64,000 nt of DNA from Selenomonas sp. F0473. GTDB lineage: Bacteria; Bacillota; Negativicutes; Selenomonadales; Selenomonadaceae. Shown one piece after another: positions 34,477 through 43,744 of the stretch; positions within the stretch are counted from its first letter, which is position 1, and each line of letters begins with the position of its first letter. The stretch covers positions 469,280-533,279 of the forward strand of contig NZ_JH992902.1 of NCBI RefSeq assembly GCF_000315545.1, given 5' to 3'. The translations under genes and the position numbers were made by a program. Under the pieces are notes generated by a model. It was not told the DNA's origin and searched no databases. It worked only from the letters and a program-made list of their open reading frames with translations.

Positions 34477-35088
34477 TCACAAAATCTCCGCAAGCAATTC
34501 CTTCATCTGTCGCAGCGCCGCGCCGCGGTGGCTAACGGCATATTTTTCCGCGAGGGAAAGTTCCGCCATTGACTTTCCGTTCTCTAAATAAAAATACGGA
34601 TCATAGCCAAACCCGCCCGTTCCGCGCGCCTGCAGGCGGATAGTTCCCGCACATACGCCCTCCGCCGTCAGCTCTCGCCCGTCTTCGAGCACAAGCGCAA
34701 GCGCGCAGTGATAGGCGGCCGCCGCATTCTCCGCGCCGCGCGCACGCAGGTCTGCGATCAGCTTGGCATTGTTCGCGACGTCGTCTCCGTGTACGCCCGC
34801 ATAGCGTGCCGAATAGATCCCCGGCGCACCGCCGAGCGCATCTACCGAGAGGCCCGAGTCATCCGCGAGCGCGGCAATCCCCGCAGCCTTTCTATAGTAA
34901 TGTGCTTTGATACGGGCATTGTCCATGAACGTTTCCCCATCCTCGACGGGTTCCCCGATATCGGGCGCGTCCGGCAGCACCCCACACAGCCGGGAGAGCG
35001 GGACAAGGCGAACGGGAAGCCCCGTAAACGCGCGCTCCATCTCACGGACTTTCCCCGCGTTCGACGTGGCTATGAGGATTGTCCTCAT
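34477..35088 (-). CDS. rdgB: XTP/dITP diphosphatase (RdgB/HAM1)
   Basis: House-cleaning pyrophosphatase that removes non-canonical purine nucleotides. The 203-residue protein starts MRTILIATSNAGKVREME. Further blocks are DDSGLSVDALGGAPGIYSARYAG and GFGYDPYFYLENGKSMAEL. ATG at 35088 lies 2 nt after the rph stop, with GGAGGG in the rph end acting as ribosome binding site. Linkage to rph is widespread and some bacteria fuse the two. Confidence 0.97.
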   Translation of the reverse strand: MRTILIATSNAGKVREMERAFTGLPVRLVPLSRLCGVLPDAPDIGEPVEDGETFMDNARIKAHYYRKAAGIAALADDSGLSVDALGGAPGIYSARYAGVHGDDVANNAKLIADLRARGAENAAAAYHCALALVLEDGRELTAEGVCAGTIRLQARGTGGFGYDPYFYLENGKSMAELSLAEKYAVSHRGAALRQMKELLAEIL

Positions 35089-35090
35089 CC

Positions 35091-35837
35091 TTAGCCCTCC
35101 CGTCCCGGCAGCCACGACAACGTCTCGCCGAGCGCGCTCTTTTGCAAATCGATCAGCTCTCGAATCCCGCGTTCTCCGAGATCGAGCAGCACATCCATCT
35201 CCTTGCGCGAGAACGCGCGTCCTTCACCCGTTCCCTGCACCTCGATGAAATTCCCCGCCCCCGTCATGACAAGGTTCATATCGACAATCGCCTGCGCATC
35301 CTCCTCGTAGCAGATATCGAGCAGAGGCGTATCCTCCGCATCGATGCCGACGCTGACCGCCGCCGCATAGTCGCGCACGGGAAATACGCCGCGCTTCGTA
35401 TAAAACGTCGCGCACGCTTCGACGAGCGCGACGAACGCGCCCGTGATAGAGGCCGTGCGCGTGCCGCCGTCCGCCTGCACGACGTCACAGTCGATATGAA
35501 TCGTCCGTTCCCCGAGCGCCCGCACGTCGACAACGGCGCGCAGCGCGCGTCCGATGAGGCGTTGGATCTCCTGCGTGCGGCCCGTCTGCCGCCCGCGCAT
35601 CGCCTCACGCGCCGTCCGTTCCGTCCCGGCGCCCGGGAGCATCGCGTACTCGGCGGTCACCCAGCCCGTCCCGGATCCCTTCAGGAAAAAGGGGACGCGC
35701 TCTTCAACGGTTGCGGAGCAGACAACGCGCGTATGCCCCATCTCAATGAGCGCCGAGCCTGCCGGGTAGCGCTGATAACCGCGTTCAATCCGCACGGGGC
35801 GCATCTGATCGGTGCGTCTCAGATCCCTTCTTGGCAT
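35091..35837 (-). CDS. rph: Ribonuclease PH
   Basis: Phosphorolytic 3'-5' exoribonuclease that trims tRNA precursors, 248 residues. Hallmarks are the N-terminus [32 protein letters not shown] near residue 60, [19 protein letters not shown] near 110, and the late [10 protein letters not shown]. It is coupled to rdgB. Nothing unusual is seen. Confidence 0.97.
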   Translation of the reverse strand: MPRRDLRRTDQMRPVRIERGYQRYPAGSALIEMGHTRVVCSATVEERVPFFLKGSGTGWVTAEYAMLPGAGTERTAREAMRGRQTGRTQEIQRLIGRALRAVVDVRALGERTIHIDCDVVQADGGTRTASITGAFVALVEACATFYTKRGVFPVRDYAAAVSVGIDAEDTPLLDICYEEDAQAIVDMNLVMTGAGNFIEVQGTGEGRAFSRKEMDVLLDLGERGIRELIDLQKSALGETLSWLPGREG

Positions 35838-35874
35838 GAATATATCTCCTCTCGTTCCTCAACGATTCTTTCAT

Positions 35875-35904
35875 CAAAAAAGCGAAACGCCCGAAGTCTG
35901 CGCT
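35875..35904 (-). terminator. Terminator of the thioesterase-CofE-like operon
   Basis: Minus strand AGCG(C)AGAC-TTCGGGC-GTTTCGCT followed by TTTTTTG, about 68 nt after the CofE-like stop (35972). Confidence 0.65.
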
Positions 35905-35971
35905 GCCCGCGAGATCATCTCCCGGACATACTTCCTGCGTTCCGCCGCCTGCATGGGACACGATCCGACGC

Positions 35972-36634
35972 TTACGCCGTATGCCCCTCTTGATACTGTC
36001 TGTAATTCTTAACGATACAGATCGGGGTCTTTTGCGAGGCGTTCCCGAACGGATTATCAAGCAGGAGCCGCGCCGCCGGCGCGCCGTCGACGCCGTCCGA
36101 AACGCCGACGACGCGCGAACGCTTCAGATCGTTGACATCGGCGACCATCGCGCCAAACGCGCCGACGCGCGCCGCAATCTTCCGCGCCACAAGATCGGGC
36201 TCCGCGGGACCGTAGACAATCGCCTTGTCGAACGGCGGCATCGTCCCCGTTACGTCGTCGATCATCGCGGCTTCTTTGCCGCCCCATTTATAGAACATGC
36301 CGTTCTTGCCGACGAGTTTTGCGAGGAATCCCGCGAAGAGCGCCGCCGCAACGCGCCATTTTCCTTCGACATCCATCAGCGCCTGCATCCCGTGCGGGCT
36401 CGCGAGGCTGCCGTAGTCCGGGATAAAGCGGCAGCAGAACTCCGCCGTCGCGGAGATATCCAGCTCCTCCGGAAAGACGAATCTGCCCTGCGTAATGGCG
36501 ACCACGCTCTCGGCGCAGCAGACGAGATCGTCCCCCGTCACCTCCGCGCCGGCGTAGTACGCGATTGCCTCCGCGATATCGTCGTCCTCGGTCAGGATCC
36601 GCGTCGGAACGGGAATAATGCGCAGCTCAGACAT
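35972..36634 (-). CDS. CofE-like (F420-0:gamma-glutamyl ligase family) protein
   Basis: Protein of 220 residues that resembles the F420-0:L-glutamate ligase family. The N-terminal IIPVPTRILTEDDDIAEAI and DLVCCAESVVAITQGR are typical, as are VYGPAEPDLVARKIAARVGA and VGVSDGVDGAP. Coenzyme F420 is not expected in this kind of fermenter and no other F420 gene is seen. The glutamylated substrate is therefore probably different. ATG at 36634 overlaps the previous gene by 8 nt. The family call is good, the function unknown. Confidence 0.82.
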   Translation of the reverse strand: MSELRIIPVPTRILTEDDDIAEAIAYYAGAEVTGDDLVCCAESVVAITQGRFVFPEELDISATAEFCCRFIPDYGSLASPHGMQALMDVEGKWRVAAALFAGFLAKLVGKNGMFYKWGGKEAAMIDDVTGTMPPFDKAIVYGPAEPDLVARKIAARVGAFGAMVADVNDLKRSRVVGVSDGVDGAPAARLLLDNPFGNASQKTPICIVKNYRQYQEGHTA

Positions 36635-37199
36635 TTCGCACCGCTCCTTCCCGTACATGTGTCACGCCCGCAAGCGCACAAATCTCCTCCGCTGTGACGA
36701 TGAGAATTTCCTTCTCGTAATGCTGCGGTATCCTCCCCGTCTCCTGATAGATGAGGTCAATGCGGAAGTCGACGAGATTGGCAAGCGCCTCTTCGAGGGA
36801 GCGGCCGCCGCGCGGCTCAACGGAGAGTTTGAGCACAAGATCGATACGCTCGCGTTTTTGAATGAGCACCGCCTCGAAGTAATCGTCTTCACGCGGCGCG
36901 CCCGCAAGTTCCACCTTGCCGCGCACAAGGGCTCCGTCATACTGCTCATAGGGCAGCTGCACGCGAAGAATCGCGTCCATGATCGTGCCGCACTGCTTTC
37001 CCTCGTTGGCAAAGGGAATCGTCGCCGCAATGACGAGTCTCTCAGCCGTATGCTCCACAACGGAGAAATCGGTCATCTCGTCCGTCTTCGGCACAATTTC
37101 CTCCGTGCCGAGATAGCGAAATAATACCTCTTGACCGATAATCGCAAGGAGCAGTACGATAATAATACAGTTTAGGATGAAAGTAATTTCAGATAACAA
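36627..37199 (-). CDS. Hypothetical membrane-anchored protein
   Basis: Unrecognised protein of 190 residues. One hydrophobic segment (about residues 6-28, ITFILNCIIIVLLLAIIG) is followed by a soluble domain of mixed strand/helix character, so it is probably an N-terminally anchored exported or cytosolic-facing protein. The TTG start at 37199 overlaps the thioesterase stop by 11 nt; no in-frame ATG or GTG precedes the membrane segment. It overlaps the CofE-like gene downstream. Tight coupling suggests a shared process, but no function can be given. Confidence 0.75.
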   Translation of the reverse strand: MLSEITFILNCIIIVLLLAIIGQEVLFRYLGTEEIVPKTDEMTDFSVVEHTAERLVIAATIPFANEGKQCGTIMDAILRVQLPYEQYDGALVRGKVELAGAPREDDYFEAVLIQKRERIDLVLKLSVEPRGGRSLEEALANLVDFRIDLIYQETGRIPQHYEKEILIVTAEEICALAGVTHVREGAVRNV

Positions 37200-37623
37200 T
37201 CGTCCGGCCTTCTTTCTCCGCTTTCATCGCCGCCTCAAGCGGCTCATAAAACGCTTTGGGCAGACGCGTGATACGCCCCGTGTCTCGTTTCGTAAACACG
37301 TTTTCGGACATGCCCGTGACGAGCAGTTCCCCCGCCTCGTTCAGAATGCGGTAGGCGAACGCCATCTTTGCCTTCGTCAGCGCCGTCGCCGTCGTCTCGA
37401 TCATGAGCCTATCGTCAAAACGCCCCGGCGCGTGAAACGCCGCGCCGACCTTGATGATGGGAAATACATAGCCCGCGTCCATCAACGCGCCGAGCGTGAT
37501 GCCGATCCGGCGCAGATACGCGACCCGCCCGATCTCGAACCAGCGAATATAATTCGCGTGGTGTACGACCTCCATCGCGTCCGTATCGTAGAAATTCACC
37601 CGGTGTTCCACACTGATCGGCAT
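37189..37623 (-). CDS. Acyl-CoA thioesterase (4HBT/YbgC hotdog family)
   Basis: Hotdog-fold thioesterase, 144 residues. The family active-site motif appears as YDTDAMEVVHHANYIRWFE (residues 12-30), with the catalytic Asp at the start. Such enzymes hydrolyse short acyl-CoA or acyl-ACP esters; the exact substrate is not predictable. It is the first of three overlapping genes, 15 nt after murI's stop on the same strand. Confidence 0.9.
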   Translation of the reverse strand: MPISVEHRVNFYDTDAMEVVHHANYIRWFEIGRVAYLRRIGITLGALMDAGYVFPIIKVGAAFHAPGRFDDRLMIETTATALTKAKMAFAYRILNEAGELLVTGMSENVFTKRDTGRITRLPKAFYEPLEAAMKAEKEGRTIVI

Positions 37624-37638
37624 GAATGCTCCTTTCCG

Positions 37639-38427
37639 TCAGTTAATCAATTCCATGCGCTCGGCACGGTCGATATAGCTCTCAATGCGCGCGAGCGCCT
37701 CCGGACGCGCGACCCGGCGGCCGGATTCGAAGAATGTGCAGCGCGCCGTGCGCGCTCCCTCGGGCAATGTCGTCAGCCCCGCGCGCCGTGCCAATTCCTC
37801 CACCGTGCCGTCGTTGCCGTCGGCAAAGGTCATCGTTTCCGGCAGGAGGTTACGCAGCGTGTCTTTGAAATAGTTAAAATGCGTGCACCCAAGCACCATC
37901 GCAGAATACTGCGTGAGATCGAACGGACGGAGCGCATCGCGCAGATATTCCTCCACGCGCGGCGAGACGAACTCCCGATGTTCTGCAAACTCGACAAGGC
38001 GCGGGAGCGGGAGAAGATCGACAAGATGTTTCGCATCGTACGTATCGATCAGCCGCTGCAGCTTCTCCCCGCGCACGGTGATCGGTGTGCCCGTAACGAG
38101 AACGCGGCGCGTTCCGTCTGCATCCAGCGCTTTTTTCACTGCCGGCTCCATCCCGATGATGGGGATGTCATAAAGCCGGCGCATCTCGTCCGCAGAAACC
38201 GACGTCGCCGTATTGCAGGCGACAACGATAGCCTCCGCCCGCTCTTTGTCTATGAGGAATCGGAACGCCGCGCGGACAAACCCGCGCACCTCGGGCACCG
38301 TCTTTGTCCCATAGGGGACATGATCACGGTCGGCGAAGAACAGGAACTCCTCGTCCGGCAGCGCCCGACGCGCATGGCCGAGCACCGTCAGCCCGCCAAG
38401 CCCCGAGTCAAACAGGGCAATGCGCAT
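37639..38427 (-). CDS. murI: Glutamate racemase
   Basis: Makes D-glutamate for peptidoglycan. The 262-residue protein starts MRIALFDSGLGGLTVLGHARR. The two catalytic cysteines are in VVACNTATS near residue 74 and VLGCTHFNYF near 185. The ATG at 38427 has AGGAG 8 nt upstream; an ATG at 38460 lies nearer the promoter without a site. It has its own promoter directly after the terminator of the structured RNA. Confidence 0.96.
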   Translation of the reverse strand: MRIALFDSGLGGLTVLGHARRALPDEEFLFFADRDHVPYGTKTVPEVRGFVRAAFRFLIDKERAEAIVVACNTATSVSADEMRRLYDIPIIGMEPAVKKALDADGTRRVLVTGTPITVRGEKLQRLIDTYDAKHLVDLLPLPRLVEFAEHREFVSPRVEEYLRDALRPFDLTQYSAMVLGCTHFNYFKDTLRNLLPETMTFADGNDGTVEELARRAGLTTLPEGARTARCTFFESGRRVARPEALARIESYIDRAERMELIN

Positions 38428-38463
38428 ACGCTCAACTCCTTTCTGCACCGCATGATACAAAAT

Positions 38464-38493
38464 ATATTACAGCAAATCCGCCGATTCAGTCAA
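38464..38493 (-). promoter_or_regulatory. Promoter of murI
   Basis: Minus strand TTGACT (38493-38488), 18-nt spacer ending TG, TAATAT (38469-38464). It starts right after the U-tract of the upstream RNA terminator. Confidence 0.75.
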
Positions 38494-38521
38494 TAAAAAA
38501 AGACACATTGCAAACATGTCT
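38494..38521 (-). terminator. Terminator of the structured RNA
   Basis: Minus strand 21-nt hairpin from AGACATG to TGTGTCT with nine pairs (two G-U) and a 3-nt loop, followed by TTTTTTTATTG. It ends the RNA gene and insulates murI. Confidence 0.88.
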
Positions 38522-38759
38522 TCTCACTGATATAATGTCCGCAAGGCGCTGTTAGACGCACAGCGGTAGGCGGTCGGCTCTTGCCCCAACAGCAAGAATG
38601 GGGCGAGCGCCATGAATGAGACGAATGTAACGCGCCGTTACTTTTTATCGTATTGGTCGCTCTTTTTACAAGAAAGCAGCCGCCCCCAGCTGCCAACTTT
38701 AGGCGGTTCATTCCGGTTTTACCGTATGGGGCTGACCGTCTGCCGACAGCGCCTTTTCT
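38494..38759 (-). ncRNA. Unassigned structured non-coding RNA, about 266 nt
   Basis: A stand-alone transcription unit with no supported protein. A TTGACG-17-TATAAT promoter predicts a start near 38759. AAGGCGCTGT at the 5' end pairs perfectly with ACAGCGCCTT near the 3' end (38746-38755 with 38543-38552). The stem continues through AGACG/CGTCT and CAGC/GCTG separated by small internal loops. Internal hairpins include GTAACG-GCG-CGTTAC, GCAGC...GCTGC, CGGT-AAA-ACCG and GCTC-GCCCCA...TGGGGC-GAGC. A strong terminator follows. It does not show the hallmarks of RNase P, tmRNA, SRP RNA or the cobalamin riboswitch. A lineage-specific 6S-like RNA is possible. Confidence 0.75.
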
Positions 38760-38765
38760 GCGCTC

Positions 38766-38794
38766 ATTATAGACGCTTACCTCAGTTCCGTCAA
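38766..38794 (-). promoter_or_regulatory. Promoter of the structured RNA
   Basis: Minus strand TTGACG (38794-38789), exactly 17-nt spacer, TATAAT (38771-38766). This is one of the best promoters in the window, implying a strongly made RNA. Confidence 0.88.
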
Positions 38795-38853
38795 GGCTCC
38801 GAGCCAAACGCGCCTTCCTTTATGGCATGAATTTATTGCAAGTTAGGATATTT

Positions 38854-40209
38854 ATGAAACGTCGCCTAAGAAAAAAAGAATATCTATTGGTCGCCTCCAT
38901 GCTGTTCGGCTTGCTCTTCGGCGCGGGCAATCTGATCTTCCCCGCCGCGATGGGGCAGGCCGCGGGCAGCGAAATGATCCCCGCGCTCGTCGGATTCTGT
39001 ATCACGGGCGTAGGGCTGCCGCTCCTCGCCGTCACTGCAATGAGCCTGTCCGCAAGCGAAGACCTCTTTGCCATGGGGGCAAAGGTCGGCCGCAGCTTTT
39101 CCTATTTCTTCACCTGCGCGCTCTACCTATGTATCGGACCGCTCTTTGCGATCCCGCGCACAGCGACCGTTTCCTTCCAAGTGGGCGTCGTCCCTTTCGT
39201 TTCCCCCGCGGGGCAAAGCGCGGCGCTCCTCGTCTTCTCTCTCCTTTTCTTCGCCGTCACGCTCTGCTTCTCCTTTCGCCCGTCCGGGATTCTAACGTGG
39301 GTGGGCAAGGTGCTTACGCCGCTCTTTTTATTTTTCCTCGGTATCCTCATCTGCGCCGCTGTGCTCAGCCCGATGGGCGGCGCTGCGGCGTCCCCGCCGA
39401 CCGAAGCCTACGCGTCGCACAGCTTTTTTAAGGGACTGCTCGAGGGCTACAATACGATGGATGTGCTCGGCGTCCTCGCCTACGGCAATATCCTCATTCG
39501 TTCGGTTCGCCTGCTCGGACTTTCGGAACCGCGCGATATTTCGTACGGAACGATCGTCTCGGGCTCCTTCAGCGCCCTGCTGATGGTCGCCGTCTATGGC
39601 GCGCTCACCTATGTCGGCGCACAGAGCCGCAGCGTCTACGGCATCGACGCGAACGGCGGCGACGTGCTCCATCATATCGCCCTGCACTACTTCGGCGACT
39701 TCGGCAGTATCCTGCTCGGCATCACGATCACATTCGCCTGCCTCAAGACCTCCGTCGGTCTCATTACCGCCTGCAGCGCCGCCTTTGCGGGGCTTTTCCC
39801 GCGCGCGTGTTCCTACCGCGTCTATGTGATTTCATTCTGCCTGTTCTCCTGCGCCGTCGCAAATGTCGGGCTCAGCCGCATCATCGACTACGCGCTCCCC
39901 GCGCTGTACTTTCTGTACCCGATTTCGATGACGCTGATCATCCTATGCCTCCTCGAGGCCCGGATCGGCTATCGGCGCAGCGTATTTATCTGCGGGATCG
40001 TCGGCACGAGCGCCGCGGCTATATTCGACCTCCTACGCGTCCTGCCGCCCGCCGCGGGGGACATTCTGCCCGCGTATGCCCTGCTGTGCGCTGTCGGAGC
40101 GGCGCTCCCGTTCTCATCGCTCGGCATGGGCTGGATGCTCCCCGCCGCCGCAGGGATCTTAATCGGCACATGCGCCGCATATATCCGGGATCGTCGGTCC
40201 GCAAAATGA
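38854..40209 (+). CDS. brnQ: Branched-chain amino acid transport system II carrier protein
   Basis: Sodium- or proton-coupled carrier for leucine, isoleucine and valine, 451 residues with about twelve membrane segments. Family blocks are LLFGLLFGAGNLIFPAAMGQAAG near residue 20 and DVLGVLAYGNILI near 205. I chose ATG 38854, which follows AGGA at 5 nt; the ATG at 38827 has no binding site. It is divergent from the structured RNA and ends shortly before tRNA-Ser. Confidence 0.93.
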   Translation: MKRRLRKKEYLLVASMLFGLLFGAGNLIFPAAMGQAAGSEMIPALVGFCITGVGLPLLAVTAMSLSASEDLFAMGAKVGRSFSYFFTCALYLCIGPLFAIPRTATVSFQVGVVPFVSPAGQSAALLVFSLLFFAVTLCFSFRPSGILTWVGKVLTPLFLFFLGILICAAVLSPMGGAAASPPTEAYASHSFFKGLLEGYNTMDVLGVLAYGNILIRSVRLLGLSEPRDISYGTIVSGSFSALLMVAVYGALTYVGAQSRSVYGIDANGGDVLHHIALHYFGDFGSILLGITITFACLKTSVGLITACSAAFAGLFPRACSYRVYVISFCLFSCAVANVGLSRIIDYALPALYFLYPISMTLIILCLLEARIGYRRSVFICGIVGTSAAAIFDLLRVLPPAAGDILPAYALLCAVGAALPFSSLGMGWMLPAAAGILIGTCAAYIRDRRSAK

Positions 40210-40229
40210 TATTCCGCCTCATATGCCTA

Positions 40230-40259
40230 TTGACAGCGCTTTGCTCTCTTTGCTAAAAT
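40230..40259 (+). promoter_or_regulatory. Promoter of tRNA-Ser
   Basis: TTGACA (40230-40235), 18-nt spacer, TAAAAT (40254-40259), 16 nt before the tRNA 5' end. Confidence 0.8.
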
Positions 40260-40275
40260 AAATACCGTTTCCCAT

Positions 40276-40364
<89 letters not shown>

Positions 40365-40375
40365 TGATTGCATGA

Positions 40376-40405
40376 TAAAAGGACTGCGCCCGGCAGTCCT
40401 TTTTT
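40376..40405. terminator. Bidirectional terminator between tRNA-Ser and upp
   Basis: AAAAGGACTGC-GCCCG-GCAGTCCTTTTTT: a perfect stem with A and T tails, serving the plus-strand tRNA and the minus-strand upp (stop 40420). Confidence 0.9.
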
Positions 40406-40419
40406 ATTTCACTTAGTCT

Positions 40420-41112
<693 letters not shown>

Positions 41113-42360
41113 TCATTCATACAACGGATATTTTTTGCAAAGGGCATCGACCCGATCGCGTGCCTCCGTACGGCGCCCCTCGTCCGTCGGGGCGTCCAAG
41201 ACATGCGCGATGATACGCGCCGTTTCGCGCATATCGTCTTCTTTGAAACCGCGCGTCGTGAGCGCGGGCGAGCCGAGGCGGATGCCGCTCGTGACGAACG
41301 GACTGCGCGGCTCGAACGGAATCGTGTTCCGGTTCGCCGTGATATTGACTTCATCGAGCAGGTTCTGCGCCTCTTTGCCCGTAATATCTCGGTTCGTGAG
41401 GTCGACCAGCATGAGGTGCGTATCCGTGCCGCCCGAAACGATGCGGTAACCGAGCCGCATCAGTTCGTCCGCAAGTGCGGCCGCGTTCTTCACGACCTGC
41501 GCCCCATACTCCTTGAAGGAGGGCCGCAGCGCCTCGCCGAGCGCGACCGCCTTTGCCGCGATGACGTGCATCAGCGGACCGCCTTGAATCCCCGGGAACA
41601 CTGCCTTGTTGATCTTTGCGCCCAGTTCCTCGTCGCGGCCGAGGATCATCCCACCGCGCGGACCGCGGAGCGTCTTGTGCGTGGTTGTGGTCACGATATC
41701 CGCGTGCGGAACGGGGCTCGGATGTTCTCCCGCCGCGACAAGCCCCGCGATATGCGCCATATCCACCATGAAGTATGCGCCGACCTTTTTCGCAATCGCG
41801 CCGATCCGCTCAAAGTCAATGATACGCGCATAGGCGGAAGCGCCCGCGATGACCATTTTCGGCTTGTGTTCCAGTGCCAGGCGCTCCAGCGCCGCGTAGT
41901 CGATGCGCTCCGTCTCCTTATCCACGCCGTAGGGAACGACCTTGAAGTACGCGCCGGAGATATTGACGGGGCTTCCGTGCGTGAGGTGTCCGCCGTCCGT
42001 GAGGTTCATGCCGAGGATCGTGTCCCCCGGCGAGAGGAGCGCAAAGAACGCCGCCATGTTCGCCTGTGCGCCCGAATGCGGCTGGACGTTCCCCCACGCG
42101 GCGCCGAACAGTTCCTTCGCGCGGTCGACGGCGAGCTGCTCGACGACGTCGACAAACTCGCAGCCGCCGTAATAGCGCTTACCGGGATAACCCTCGGCAT
42201 ACTTATTCGTGAGCACGCTCCCCTGCGCCTCCATCACGGCGCGGCTGACGATATTCTCCGAGGCGATCAGCTCCAACTTCGTCCGCTGGCGGTTCAGCTC
42301 GCGCGAGATCGCCTCGTACGCCTTCGGGTCCGCCTGCTCCAGGCTGTCCATCATGCTCAT
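41113..42360 (-). CDS. glyA: Serine hydroxymethyltransferase
   Basis: PLP enzyme converting serine and THF to glycine and methylene-THF, the main one-carbon source feeding the MTHFR/MetH pathway seen elsewhere in the window. The 415-residue protein has [20 protein letters not shown] near residue 52, and the PLP lysine is in [15 protein letters not shown] near residue 228. It lies 12 nt after rpiB. Complete and typical. Confidence 0.98.
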   Translation of the reverse strand: MSMMDSLEQADPKAYEAISRELNRQRTKLELIASENIVSRAVMEAQGSVLTNKYAEGYPGKRYYGGCEFVDVVEQLAVDRAKELFGAAWGNVQPHSGAQANMAAFFALLSPGDTILGMNLTDGGHLTHGSPVNISGAYFKVVPYGVDKETERIDYAALERLALEHKPKMVIAGASAYARIIDFERIGAIAKKVGAYFMVDMAHIAGLVAAGEHPSPVPHADIVTTTTHKTLRGPRGGMILGRDEELGAKINKAVFPGIQGGPLMHVIAAKAVALGEALRPSFKEYGAQVVKNAAALADELMRLGYRIVSGGTDTHLMLVDLTNRDITGKEAQNLLDEVNITANRNTIPFEPRSPFVTSGIRLGSPALTTRGFKEDDMRETARIIAHVLDAPTDEGRRTEARDRVDALCKKYPLYE

Positions 42361-42372
42361 GAAAAACGCTCC

Positions 42373-42822
42373 TTATGCTTCTTGATCTTCCAATTCCATG
42401 ACTTTCTCAATGCGCCGTGCGTGTCGTCCCCCCTCGAACTCCGAACGGATCCACGCGCGGACGATCTCCCCCGCGGGGCCGAAACCGAGAACGCGCCCCC
42501 CCATGGCAAGGACATTCGCATCGTTATGCCGCCGCGACATCATCGCCGTATAGACATCCCCGCAAAGAGCCGCACGAATCCCCGGGATCTTATTCGCGGC
42601 GATCGAAATGCCGACCCCCGTACCGCAGAGCACGATGCCGCGGTCGGCATGCCCCGCAACGACGTCCGCGCAGACCTTCCGCGCGATGTCCGGATAATCT
42701 ACCGCTTCCCTGCCGAATGTCCCGACATCTTTGACGCGAATGCCCTCGAACTCCCGGAGCACCATCTTAATTTCGTCTTTGAGCTCCACGCCGCCGTGAT
42801 CGCTGCCGATCGTGATATTCAT
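42373..42822 (-). CDS. rpiB: Ribose 5-phosphate isomerase B
   Basis: Isomerises ribose 5-phosphate and ribulose 5-phosphate, 149 residues. It starts MNITIGSDHGGVELKDEIK. The catalytic Cys is in VLCGTGVGISIAANK near residue 68 and RRHNDANVLAMGGRV is near 100. ATG at 42822 follows GGAGGG at 6 nt; the longer frame adds an unconserved tail. Linked to glyA and upp. Confidence 0.95.
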   Translation of the reverse strand: MNITIGSDHGGVELKDEIKMVLREFEGIRVKDVGTFGREAVDYPDIARKVCADVVAGHADRGIVLCGTGVGISIAANKIPGIRAALCGDVYTAMMSRRHNDANVLAMGGRVLGFGPAGEIVRAWIRSEFEGGRHARRIEKVMELEDQEA

Positions 42823-42901
42823 GGGAATCCCTCCTCTTCGTTCTCCGATTGTCTTTGTCATTTTAGCATAAAATTCTTAAAAAATACAGCGCTGCCGCCC
42901 G

Positions 42902-43744
42902 TCACCCCCGCAGCCGCCGGCGCAGGCCGAGGGACAGGAAAAATAAAAGCGCCGCCGTCGCAACGATGGACGCCCCGGCCGCAATGCCGAGATTGTAGGC
43001 GGCGAACAGCCCCGCCAGCCCCGAAATGAGCGCAGCCGTCACAGAGACGAGATGGTATTCCTTGACATTCCGCGCAATATTGCGCGCGATTGCGCCCGGT
43101 AGGACAAGCAGGGCGTTGATGATGAGGATACCGACCCACTGAATGCTCACGGCGACGACGACGGCGAGCAGCACGGCGAACGCCGCCTCCACGGCAAAGG
43201 CAGAGATCCCCCTGCTCCGCGCAAGCGAGGGATTAACGGAAACAAGCAGAAGACGGTTAAAGAGCAGCACCCAGCCGCAGACCACAAGGATGTCCACGAC
43301 CAGGAGCCCGGCAAGATCCGTCGGCGTAATGCTCAAAATATCTCCGATGAGATAGGGAGAGAACTTCGAAAACCCTCCGCCCCGGCTCATGATCATGAGA
43401 CCGATCGCGATCGCCGTCGAAGAAAAGACGCCGATGACCGTATCGGCAGACGCCGCCGTACGACGCTTGATATAGGTAATGAGCAGCGCAAATACTACCG
43501 AGAAAACGATCAGCGCCGCGAGCGGCGAAACGATACCGACGATCGCCCCCACGGCAATCCCAGTAAACGCCCCATGCCCGAGCGAGTCCGAGAAGAACGC
43601 CATGCGGCTCGAGACGACCATCGTGCTCAGAAGACCGAAAAGCGGGGTCATGAGCAGCACCGCAAGCAGCGCGTTTTTCATAAACGTATAGGAGATCCAC
43701 GAGAACGGAACGAGCGTTTCCATCGCGTCATAGATCATGTCCAT
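42902..43744 (-). CDS. znuB: Metal (zinc-type) ABC transporter, permease subunit
   Basis: ABC-3 family permease of 280 residues with eight or so membrane helices. Family blocks are SDSLGHGAFTGIAVGAI and ADTVIGVFSSTAIAIGL. ATG at 43744 has GGAGG 6 nt upstream and overlaps the ATPase gene by 17 nt. The ABC-3 family moves zinc or manganese. The binding protein gene is not adjacent, so the metal is inferred from the family and the partner ATPase. Confidence 0.87.
   Translation of the reverse strand: MDMIYDAMETLVPFSWISYTFMKNALLAVLLMTPLFGLLSTMVVSSRMAFFSDSLGHGAFTGIAVGAIVGIVSPLAALIVFSVVFALLITYIKRRTAASADTVIGVFSSTAIAIGLMIMSRGGGFSKFSPYLIGDILSITPTDLAGLLVVDILVVCGWVLLFNRLLLVSVNPSLARSRGISAFAVEAAFAVLLAVVVAVSIQWVGILIINALLVLPGAIARNIARNVKEYHLVSVTAALISGLAGLFAAYNLGIAAGASIVATAALLFFLSLGLRRRLRG

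Noticed and set aside
35874-35951. Possible 26-residue peptide (MQAAERRKYVREM...) after the CofE-like gene
   Set aside because: It ends inside the terminator hairpin and has no clear ribosome binding site. It is too short to support without conservation.
38490-38807. Minus-strand frame of 105 codons covering the structured RNA
   Set aside because: It would include the promoter, the closing stems and the terminator, has no ribosome binding site and ends in the U-tract. The RNA interpretation explains the region better.
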